64,000 nucleotides of DNA. Origin: Desulfosarcina sp. BuS5 (GTDB taxonomy: Bacteria; Desulfobacterota; Desulfobacteria; Desulfobacterales; BuS5). The notes under the pieces were generated by a model. That model was not told where the DNA came from, made no database searches, and worked only from the letters and a program-made list of their open reading frames with translations. The stretch is taken from NCBI RefSeq assembly GCF_028752835.1, contig NZ_CP087952.1, positions 310,001-374,000 on the forward strand. The letters are read 5' to 3'. Shown in pieces: positions 37,505 through 44,490 of the stretch. Position numbers and translations under genes: made by a program. The stretch's first letter is position 1; each line of letters starts with the position of its first letter.

Positions 37505-37795
37505 TCAATTGAGAAGGTTAGATTTTTTTTTTAGCCAGTCCAATTCGACCTTTAATTGGCCGATTTGCTGGTAAAGCTCCGCCTGGAATTCTTCAGCGTC
37601 TTTTTCTTTTTTTTGACGCTTTTTTGAAAATATATCGGGCAATTCTTCTAATAGACGCTTTCGCCATTGATTTATTTGATTTGAATGAACTCCATATTCA
37701 CTAGATAGTTGAGAAATCGTCTTTTCCTTTTTAACCGTTTCAAGCGCTACTTTAGCTTTGAATGATGCACTGTAATTTTTTCGAATTTTACCCAT
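37505..37795 (-). CDS. IS3-family transposase OrfA
   Basis: 96 residues, helix-turn-helix protein (KNYSASFKAKVALETVKKEK, QLSSEYGVHSNQINQWRKR) with a leucine-zipper-like C-terminus. It ends at LDWLKKKSNLLN; the KKK codons are a run of ten A residues on the minus strand. A -1 shift there joins it to the OrfB frame. AAAGGAGG lies upstream of the ATG. Confidence 0.9.
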   Translation of the reverse strand: MGKIRKNYSASFKAKVALETVKKEKTISQLSSEYGVHSNQINQWRKRLLEELPDIFSKKRQKKEKDAEEFQAELYQQIGQLKVELDWLKKKSNLLN

Positions 37796-37989
37796 TGATG
37801 AGCCTCCTTTTTGTTGATCAGGATATACTCATTTTACACCTTAAACAACTGTCCAGTTTTTGGGGAGTATTATAATTTGTAAATTATTTAATTATTACTT
37901 GAAATTTTAAATGGTTTTGAATAGTTTATAGTCACGTTGCGTTAATATTTCTTATTATTATCAGAAGTCAACCGTTTTATGAGGCTATT

Positions 37990-38634
37990 ATGAAAGCAGA
38001 ATTGAGCGGGATAAATATTGTAATACTTGGCAGCTTTAATCCAAAGATATTTCAGCCGGCCTGGTTTGCAGCAAATGAACTTATAAGAAAACTTGAGGCT
38101 GAAGAAGCGGATACAGAAATTATTCATAATGATATTTCAATATTTCGCATTGGGGATTGGCTACGGTTGGAAGTTACAAGAGATCGATTTAATGCGTCAA
38201 CTGAACAGGAAGCATATTTTGAAGTGTTAGTTGACTTTGTGCTGGGTACATTTAGCTTATTGTCTCATACACCGGCTGGCATTCTTGGAATTAATAGAGC
38301 TATGCATTACCGGGTAAAAAACGAAAAGCTTTGGCATGAGATAGGTGATAAGCTGGCCCCAAAAGAACCTTGGAAGTTATTAATGCGAGCTCCAGGGCTG
38401 ACAAGAGTTGAAATGCAGGATATCAGGGTAGATGGCCCTAAAGGATATTTGAGAGTTCGGGTCGAACCATCAACTCGAATCACCCCGGGAATATTTATAA
38501 ACACCAACGATCATTATGAAGTTGATGACCCTAAAAATGCTATGGGCTGCTCAGAATTAATGGAAATCCTTAATACCAATTGGAAAAATTCGATTTATGG
38601 TGTTGGAGACATAGCCAAAACAATCATTGGTTAA
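37990..38634 (+). CDS. Cassette gene 1, unknown protein
   Basis: 214 residues, soluble, no catalytic motif I recognise. It has an N-terminal FNPKIFQPAWFAANELIRKL segment and a conserved-looking middle (GILGINRAMHYRVKNEKLWH) followed by GYLRVRVEPSTRITPGIFIN. The alternation of strands and helices recalls the sporadically distributed TIGR04255-type proteins, but this is only an impression. It is followed 11 bases later by gene 2, in the same direction, and lies in the IS-rich island. Confidence 0.6.
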   Translation: MKAELSGINIVILGSFNPKIFQPAWFAANELIRKLEAEEADTEIIHNDISIFRIGDWLRLEVTRDRFNASTEQEAYFEVLVDFVLGTFSLLSHTPAGILGINRAMHYRVKNEKLWHEIGDKLAPKEPWKLLMRAPGLTRVEMQDIRVDGPKGYLRVRVEPSTRITPGIFINTNDHYEVDDPKNAMGCSELMEILNTNWKNSIYGVGDIAKTIIG

Positions 38635-38645
38635 AAGGAGAAAAT

Positions 38646-39299
38646 ATGCAACTTGCAAGGTTTGAACAGTATGACCATGAAAGACTTAGAATAGCTTCAG
38701 ATAATAGCAATATTAACGATTCTGAAGAGGAAGGGGAAATTGTTTCTTCATTATACATGGATCGGAAATGGGAAGTCATTACAAAACCGGATGCTACTTC
38801 ATACGGCCAACAGATTTTTCAAGAATGCGGATTTATAGCTTCTCAAGAGAAGACATCTGTTAATAGTAAAATCAATTCGACCTATATAGATATTGACGAT
38901 AAGTCCAATTTACTTCAAAAGGAAACACCTGAGTCTCCTATTGTTTGGTATCCGTTTAAATCTCAAAGAGCTACACTGTTTACAGCGTTTATAAAATGGC
39001 GAGGTGTTGTTCTTAAAATCTATAAGGATTGTTTCCTATGCAGACTTGTTGATCAAGATGGCAATTCACCAGATGAGGAGGCAGAGATCCTACTATCGGA
39101 AATATCATACGAAGATTTACAATTAATTGATATCGGAGCTGTATTTTACTGGAGTATTGGATATCAAACAAATCCATCAGGTTCTCGCATCAGATCCTCA
39201 ATTATCAGATTTCGGCGGCTTCCTGTTTGGAGATTTGGAGAGCTATCCGAGGCTCAAAAAAAGGCCGAAAAAACACTAATAGCGCTTGGTATTACCTGA
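38646..39299 (+). CDS. Cassette gene 2, unknown protein
   Basis: 217 residues starting at the ATG after AAGGAGAAAAT. It has no signal peptide, no membrane segment and no recognisable domain. The C-terminal part (RATLFTAFIKWRGVVLKIYK, GAVFYWSIGYQTNPSGSRIR) suggests a small beta-barrel fold that could bind nucleic acid or protein. It lies 5 bases before the metallo-beta-lactamase-fold gene and 11 bases after gene 1, so the three are one operon. Confidence 0.6.
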   Translation: MQLARFEQYDHERLRIASDNSNINDSEEEGEIVSSLYMDRKWEVITKPDATSYGQQIFQECGFIASQEKTSVNSKINSTYIDIDDKSNLLQKETPESPIVWYPFKSQRATLFTAFIKWRGVVLKIYKDCFLCRLVDQDGNSPDEEAEILLSEISYEDLQLIDIGAVFYWSIGYQTNPSGSRIRSSIIRFRRLPVWRFGELSEAQKKAEKTLIALGIT

Positions 39300-39304
39300 T
39301 ACAG

Positions 39305-40399
39305 ATGTTGACACCGCCTCTTAACGAAGAAGTTGAAATATCAATATTTGGTCCAGGATATGGAGAGTGTATTTTAGTCCATATTGGTTTTAATGATTGG
39401 ATAATTATTGATTCGTGTATCAGCCCTTCCTCAAAAGAACCATGTGCTATTGAATATTTATCCAGCATTGGAGTACCGTTAGATACAGGTGTAAAACTGG
39501 TTATCGCTACCCATTGGCATGATGACCACATTAGGGGGATCGGCAAAACCGTTAACTCCTGTTCAAATGCAACATTCGTATGCTCGGATGGTCTTTTAAC
39601 AAAAGAATTTGTAACATTTATAAAGGCATATGGAGCAAGGCCAGGCTTGAATGAAGGCATAAACGAATTCGATATTGTTTTAAAGTCGTTGGAAACTTCT
39701 CATAGAACGCCGAAATATGCCAGCGCAGAAAAAGCCCTTTGGAAAAGAAATGGACCAAGCAAGCCTTCCTGTTGCATTACAGCATTATCGCCTGCTGATT
39801 TTGCAATACATTTAGCAAAAATTCAGCTAAAGGAACTTTTCCCGCAAGAAAATACAACAAAGCGAGATGTTGTGGCGCCTCAACCAAACAATGTCGCTGT
39901 TGTTATTTGGATTGAGGTCGGAGGTATTTGCCTGCTTCTTGGCTCTGACCTTGAAAATTCCCCAGACAAAAGACATGGGTGGGCGGCTATTGTTGATTCA
40001 AACCTGCGTCCGGAAGGTATAGCTTCGGTTTTTAAAATCCCACATCACGGCTCTAAAAATGCCGATTTGCCGAAAGTGTGGCAAAAAATGTTGATAAAAA
40101 ACCCTTTAGCGGTAATGACGCCATTTTCAAAAGGAAATGTTAGTCTGCCAACCCTTGAGGATATCAACAGAATTAAAAGCCAAACTTCTGAAGGTTACAT
40201 TACAGCATCGCCAGGAGTAAAACGCGTTAAGAAGCCCAAAATAGTTGAACAATTTGTAAAAGGTGCCACCAAATCAATATACCAAGCTAATAGTTTTTTT
40301 GGTCATGCCCGTTTTCGAGCTGATTTAAAAAGCCAGCCAATAGACTGGAAAACAGAACTTTTTCAATCGGCTACTTCCCTTAATAGCTTGAAAGTGTAA
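39305..40399 (+). CDS. Cassette gene 3, metallo-beta-lactamase-fold hydrolase
   Basis: 364 residues. The metal site HWHDDH is at residues 70-75, the later ligands lie in LLLGSDLEN and the IPHHGSKN motif, a combination typical of the ComEC-like branch of the MBL fold, which includes nucleases and nucleotide hydrolases. No membrane segments are present, so it is not ComEC itself. ATG 39305 is chosen because the earlier frame overlaps gene 2. The cassette composition is unfamiliar; a defence or toxin-like role is an inference from its island setting. Confidence 0.75.
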   Translation: MLTPPLNEEVEISIFGPGYGECILVHIGFNDWIIIDSCISPSSKEPCAIEYLSSIGVPLDTGVKLVIATHWHDDHIRGIGKTVNSCSNATFVCSDGLLTKEFVTFIKAYGARPGLNEGINEFDIVLKSLETSHRTPKYASAEKALWKRNGPSKPSCCITALSPADFAIHLAKIQLKELFPQENTTKRDVVAPQPNNVAVVIWIEVGGICLLLGSDLENSPDKRHGWAAIVDSNLRPEGIASVFKIPHHGSKNADLPKVWQKMLIKNPLAVMTPFSKGNVSLPTLEDINRIKSQTSEGYITASPGVKRVKKPKIVEQFVKGATKSIYQANSFFGHARFRADLKSQPIDWKTELFQSATSLNSLKV

Positions 40400-40473
40400 T
40401 TTTCTTAGATAGTCTGCCCCATGACACTGATACGAGAAATTTGGTGTTCTGAACAGTAAATAACAGGTACTGA

Positions 40474-40720
40474 TTTTTATTAAAAAAAGGTAACCGTTCA
40501 CGGTTTACGGTTGAAAATAGAACGGTAACGCCGGCAACACCGGTTATGTGGGAATCAATGGTAACAGTGGCAACACCGTAGAGACAAGGCATGCCTTGTC
40601 TCTACAGCCCGGCCGCCATCACCACAATTTCAACAACAACTCAACCAAGGGAACGGAAACGGAAACTCTGACAAAAATGTCAGCCGTAAACCGACAACCG
40701 TGAACGGTTACCAATAAAAA
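40474..40720. repeat. Inverted-repeat element with GC-rich core
   Basis: ggtaaccgttcacggtt (40489) is matched exactly in inverse at 40696-40712; the arms extend outward (tttttatt) and inward (cggtttacggttg versus its inverse with one change) with small indels. The interior is an open frame rich in Gly and Asn repeats (GNAGNTGYVGINGNSGN), interrupted by a perfect palindrome. It looks like a MITE of about 247 bp. Confidence 0.7.
40578..40605. repeat. Perfect 28-base palindrome
   Basis: gtagagacaaggca is followed by its exact complement. The sequence belongs to a type of palindrome (gtagagac... ...gtctctac) that is widespread and highly repeated in cyanobacteria and some other phyla. It lies inside the inverted-repeat element. 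Confidence 0.8.
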
Positions 40721-41021
40721 TTGTTATTAGTGAAACGGGGACATTATGTTGCGGAAAGTGATTAACAAATATTTTCATATCGAAAACAATCTGATTATAT
40801 CGAATTTTGGTGAGGGGGGCAATTCCTTAATATTTTAACGTTTATTAGCTTTCGGCTGCCTCCTCATTTCAGGGCTGTATGTCAGAAAGGCAACATGTTT
40901 GCACTGTGATGCAGGATAAGATCCCAATAATTATCAGCGCTAAGGGCTCGCACGCGGGAATCCGGGTGCAGTTACCACTGTTCATTAAAATGTTACGATT
41001 TGAAAAAGTCTGGAACTGAAT
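40721..41021. other. Gap before murU-amgK; right repeat copy begins at 40997
   Basis: 40721-40996 has no convincing gene. From 40997 the sequence repeats the plsB-murU junction (gatttgaaaa). The original promoter or coupling of murU-amgK to plsB is lost here, so a promoter in this gap is expected but not identified. Confidence 0.5.
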
Positions 41022-41336
41022 ATGAAAGCTATGATCCTGGCCGCCGGCTTCGGTACACGCCTGCGCCCTTTTACTGAAAATATACCCAAACCCCTGTTTA
41101 CAATTTCTCAAAACCCCCTGCTTGATATCACCATCCGCAATCTGCAAAAAGCAGGGTGCGAAGCGATAATAGTTAATACCCATCATCTGCATGAAACGAT
41201 TGAATCTTACATATTATCACAGGATTATTCTATTCCTGTGTACACTCGACATGAATCCTCCATTTTAGGCACCGGCGGCGCCATAAAGAATGTTGAGGAT
41301 TTCTGGGACAGCGCCCCTTTTATGGTTATTAACAGT
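40997..41336. repeat. Direct repeat of the murU start, right copy
   Basis: Matches 34341-34679 at about 98 percent. It includes the whole 24 bases upstream of the start codon and the first 105 codons of the intact gene. Confidence 0.9.
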
Positions 41337-42728
41337 GATATAATCACGGATATTGATTTTAATGAAGTTTATGATTTCCATTTGAAAGGCGACAGCCTTG
41401 CTACACTTGTGGTGCATGATTATTATGAATTTAATAAACTCAGAATTGACAGGAATGGTTTTATTAAAAGTTTTAACAATATGGAAAACGATGGGGAAGA
41501 GGAAAAAGATAACTTTAAGCTGTTAGCGTTTACTGGCATCCATGTTCTCGATCCCGAAATTACGAATTTTATACCCGCAGGTAAATTCTCCAGTATCATT
41601 GATGTATACATAAAATTGGGGCAGCAGAACAAAAAAATTAAGGCTTTTGTTGCAAACAACTTGTACTGGAGAGATATAGGCACGCTGGATAGTTATAGAA
41701 AAACTGTAATTGAGAATATGGCCGCAACTGCTTTTAAAAAAACAGGGTACTCTTCACTCCCAAAAAATATAAACCATACAAAACTTAAAGGTGACGGTTC
41801 AGACAGGAAATGGTACAGGTTTTCTGCGGGCTCACATTCCCTGGTAATGTCGGATCATGGCATAAACACGCTTGGCACAAGATCAGAGGTCGGAGCATTC
41901 GTAAAAATCGGGCATCATCTTTATGAAAAAGGAATCCCTGTTCCTGAAATATATCTTTATGATACATTTTCAGGAATAGTATTTCTGGAAGATCTGGGAG
42001 ACAGAAATCTTCAGTTGCTTGTTCATCAGGATGGAAATGCGGAAAATGTTATTTTATGGTATAAATCCGTAATCGATCTTTTAATCAAAATGTCTTTTAA
42101 AGGAGCAGAAGGGTTTGATCCTTTATGGACATTTCAGTCAGCAGATTATAATATTGAACTTATCCTTGAAAAGGAATGTCGGTATTTTGTAGATGCTTTT
42201 TTAAATGTATATTCAGGTCTGAATCATTTGTATGAAAATTTTTTGGATGATTTTATGTGCCTTGCGAAAAAAGCAGTTGAATCAGATGTGACCGGATTTA
42301 TGCACAGGGATTTTCAATCGCGTAATATCATGGAAAAAAAAGGCGATTTTTATTTCATAGATTTTCAGGGCGGCCGCAGGGGGCCAATTCAATATGACCT
42401 TGCTTCGCTTTTGATTGATCCTTATGTGAACCTGCCTGATTCTGTTCAGTCGGAACTTGTGGAATATTGCATAACAAGATTATCCTCATTTATTAATCTG
42501 AATCGGGAAAAATTCATTTTATGCTATCAACATTGCGCCATAACAAGAAATTTACAGATCCTGGGCGCCTTCGGGTATCTTGGCCGCGTTAAGGGCAAGA
42601 GGTTTTTTGAGCAATATATTCCCGGCGCGCTTACAACACTCAGACGTAACCTGCAGAAGCTGGGTGGAGATGTTTTTCCTGTTTTAGCTGCAACTATAAA
42701 AGACAGGAGCTTGGGGAACGGATTATGA
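41022..42728 (+). CDS. MurU-AmgK fusion (MurNAc-1-P uridylyltransferase and sugar kinase)
   Basis: 568 residues. The N-terminal nucleotidyltransferase (1 to about 235) has MILAAGFGTRLRPFTENIPK and the metal-binding VINSDIITD. The C-terminal kinase (about 245-568) is an aminoglycoside-phosphotransferase fold with LKGDGSDRKWYRF, MHRDFQSRNIM (catalytic loop) and FIDFQGG. AmgK phosphorylates the anomeric carbon of MurNAc or GlcNAc and MurU makes the UDP-sugar; in Pseudomonas they are separate genes. The fusion would do both steps. The substrate is inferred; other NDP-sugar salvage is possible. NamZ at 28778 supports MurNAc. Confidence 0.8.
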   Translation: MKAMILAAGFGTRLRPFTENIPKPLFTISQNPLLDITIRNLQKAGCEAIIVNTHHLHETIESYILSQDYSIPVYTRHESSILGTGGAIKNVEDFWDSAPFMVINSDIITDIDFNEVYDFHLKGDSLATLVVHDYYEFNKLRIDRNGFIKSFNNMENDGEEEKDNFKLLAFTGIHVLDPEITNFIPAGKFSSIIDVYIKLGQQNKKIKAFVANNLYWRDIGTLDSYRKTVIENMAATAFKKTGYSSLPKNINHTKLKGDGSDRKWYRFSAGSHSLVMSDHGINTLGTRSEVGAFVKIGHHLYEKGIPVPEIYLYDTFSGIVFLEDLGDRNLQLLVHQDGNAENVILWYKSVIDLLIKMSFKGAEGFDPLWTFQSADYNIELILEKECRYFVDAFLNVYSGLNHLYENFLDDFMCLAKKAVESDVTGFMHRDFQSRNIMEKKGDFYFIDFQGGRRGPIQYDLASLLIDPYVNLPDSVQSELVEYCITRLSSFINLNREKFILCYQHCAITRNLQILGAFGYLGRVKGKRFFEQYIPGALTTLRRNLQKLGGDVFPVLAATIKDRSLGNGL

Positions 42729-42748
42729 ACCGCATAAAAGTCATGATT
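42721..42748 (+). repeat. Direct repeat of the dapB start, left copy
   Basis: gattatgaaccg followed by ataaaagtcatgatt matches 43658-43685 with one silent change (cgc versus cgt); 11 further bases upstream match with two changes. The ATG here overlaps the murU-amgK stop (ATGA) and is the likely original dapB start, now cut off after eight codons. Confidence 0.88.
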
Positions 42749-42789
42749 GTACCTCGGACGAAATAGAATATTTTGAAACCGGCCCCATT

Positions 42790-43155
42790 ATGTTGAATAT
42801 AAAAAAAATAAAAGAAAATTTATATAAACGGGAAAAAGCAAAAAAACAGGCTCGGCTTAAGCGTTTTGATGCAGCCACAAGCGATTTTAATGCAATTGTG
42901 CAAATGATCATCAATCAATACTCCCCTAAAAAACTTGTGCAATGGGGTTCATTATTAGTTCCTGAACAGTTTGATGAAAATTCGGATATTGATATTGCCA
43001 TAGAAGGGATTTCGGATGCAGCGAAATATTTTGCGTTATTGGGGGATGCAATGAAATTGACACGCTTTCCATTGGATATCATTCAATTGGAAAAAATTGA
43101 ACCTGAATTTGCAGAATTAATTTTATTAAAGGGAAAAATTATTTATGAGTCTTGA
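42790..43155 (+). CDS. MNT-type nucleotidyltransferase (antitoxin-like)
   Basis: 121 residues. The motif WGSLLVPEQF then NSDIDIAIEG gives the GS...DxD signature, after a basic helical N-terminus. The following gene overlaps it by 11 bases and encodes a HepT-like protein, so this is a second MNT-HEPN module, of a different subfamily and with opposite gene order to the one at 125-789. It sits in an insert bounded by copies of the dapB start. Confidence 0.83.
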   Translation: MLNIKKIKENLYKREKAKKQARLKRFDAATSDFNAIVQMIINQYSPKKLVQWGSLLVPEQFDENSDIDIAIEGISDAAKYFALLGDAMKLTRFPLDIIQLEKIEPEFAELILLKGKIIYES

Positions 43156-43627
43156 AATAAATATTCAAAACTTGCGAAGTGAAATTAACAAGTCACTTTC
43201 AGTACTGGCTCGTATAGAAAATTATATTGTAGATTTTCAACAGCAAAAATTAATAAAAAAATCCGGTCTTGATGAAGCAATGATCGTTACACAGGCTCTT
43301 ACAAACTATTATACTTGTATAGAAACTCTTTTTGTCCGTATTTCCAAATTTTTTGAAAATAATCTTGATAAAGAACAGTGGCATCGTTCCTTGCTGAAAA
43401 AAATGACATTGGAAATTGAGGATGTCAGGCCGAAAGTTATTTGCGAATCAGTATACCATGGCCTGTTGGAATTGTTAAAATTTCGACATTTTTCAAGATA
43501 TTATTTTGAATTGGACTATGATTGGGACAAATTGAAATTTTTATTAAAAAAATTCAACGATGTTCATACTCAAGTAAAGACTGACCTGTCTGAATTCGAT
43601 TGTTTTTTAAATAATTTGTTGGATTAA
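43145..43627 (+). CDS. HepT-like ribonuclease toxin partner
   Basis: 160 residues, all helical. The C-terminal stretch LLKFRHFSRYYFELDYDWDK carries the Arg/His-rich motif of the HepT-like toxin family, and WHRSLLKKMTLE precedes it. It overlaps the nucleotidyltransferase gene by 11 bases. Family members act as RNases silenced by AMP addition; here this is inferred. Confidence 0.78.
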   Translation: MSLEINIQNLRSEINKSLSVLARIENYIVDFQQQKLIKKSGLDEAMIVTQALTNYYTCIETLFVRISKFFENNLDKEQWHRSLLKKMTLEIEDVRPKVICESVYHGLLELLKFRHFSRYYFELDYDWDKLKFLLKKFNDVHTQVKTDLSEFDCFLNNLLD

Positions 43628-43657
43628 ATCGCTAAATCTAAAGGAGATCAGGAAACA

Positions 43658-43685
43658 GATTATGAACCGTATAAAAGTCATGATT
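43658..43685 (+). repeat. Direct repeat of the dapB start, right copy
   Basis: Second copy of the 28-base sequence. It carries the ATG that now starts dapB, with a new ribosome-binding site (aaaggagat) 10-18 bases upstream, supplied by the inserted segment. Confidence 0.88.
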
Positions 43686-44489
43686 AACGGAATACCCGGT
43701 AATGTCGCGGTTGTTATGGCAAAACATACCCTGATGGATGAACGATTTGAACTGATTCCATATTCTTTGACCGGCCCTGAAATTACAGAGAATAATTATC
43801 AACTAAACGATTTTTCAGTAAGGTTGCTGCGCCCTGATGAACGAGCTATGGCAATCATAGGCATTAAGGATAAAGAGGGTGCTTTTATAAGTATCGATTA
43901 TACCCACCCTTCTGCTGTGAACGGCAATGCCGAATTTTACTGTAAGCATAGCCTCCCATTTGTTATGGGTACAACCGGAGGTGACAGAGAACTGTTGGCC
44001 GGCACAGTAGCTAAGGCATCTATTTCAGCTGTAATTGCGCCAAACATGGCCAAGCAGATTGTGGGTTTCCAGGCCATGATGGAATGGTGCGCAGATGCTT
44101 TTCCAGGTCTGTTCAAAGGCTATTCGCTGGAAATAAAAGAGAGCCATCAGAAGGGTAAGGCGGACACAAGCGGAACAGCAAAAGCGCTTGTTGAATGTTT
44201 CAGGAATATGGGAGTTAACTGCTCTGAAAAGAATATAATCAAGGAGCGTGATCCGGAGATCCAGAAAAAAGTATGGGACGTGCCCGAGGAATTTCTGGGA
44301 GGGCATGGATATCATAAGTATACCCTTATATCAGAAGATAAAACCGTAAAATTTGAATTCGGCCATAATATTAACGGCAGAGATGTTTATGTGCAAGGCA
44401 CGCTCGATGCTGTGGTTTTTCTAAATCAAAAAATTGAAGAGTCCATACATGGCCGGGTATTCAGCATGATGGATGTGTTAAGGAAATAG
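43662..44489 (+). CDS. dapB: 4-hydroxy-tetrahydrodipicolinate reductase
   Basis: 275 residues; reduces the dihydrodipicolinate precursor toward diaminopimelate and lysine. Conserved blocks are MINGIPGNVAVV (dinucleotide site), PFVMGTTGGDR, AVIAPNMAKQIVGF and the catalytic KESHQKGKADTSGTA. It resembles the plant-type DapB of some deltaproteobacteria. The first eight codons are a duplicated copy of the sequence at 42725, so the gene was rebuilt after the toxin-antitoxin insertion. Confidence 0.92.
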   Translation: MNRIKVMINGIPGNVAVVMAKHTLMDERFELIPYSLTGPEITENNYQLNDFSVRLLRPDERAMAIIGIKDKEGAFISIDYTHPSAVNGNAEFYCKHSLPFVMGTTGGDRELLAGTVAKASISAVIAPNMAKQIVGFQAMMEWCADAFPGLFKGYSLEIKESHQKGKADTSGTAKALVECFRNMGVNCSEKNIIKERDPEIQKKVWDVPEEFLGGHGYHKYTLISEDKTVKFEFGHNINGRDVYVQGTLDAVVFLNQKIEESIHGRVFSMMDVLRK

Positions 44490-44490
44490 T

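Larger units (their letters stand above)
35871..37869 (-). mobile_element. IS3-family element with extra left-hand DNA
   Basis: tactcccca at 35871 and its inverse ending at 37869 begin 20-base imperfect inverted repeats (14 of 20 match, both with gaca at positions 17-20). orfA and orfB of an IS3-type transposase occupy the right 1.2 kb. The left 0.8 kb holds iteron-like repeats and a small RHH-like gene, unusual for IS3. The left boundary could instead belong to another IS. No target duplication is visible. Confidence 0.6.

Noticed and set aside
40502-40690. Gly/Asn-rich open frame as a gene
   Set aside because: No start or ribosome-binding site, and the frame lies inside an inverted-repeat element with a palindrome in its middle.
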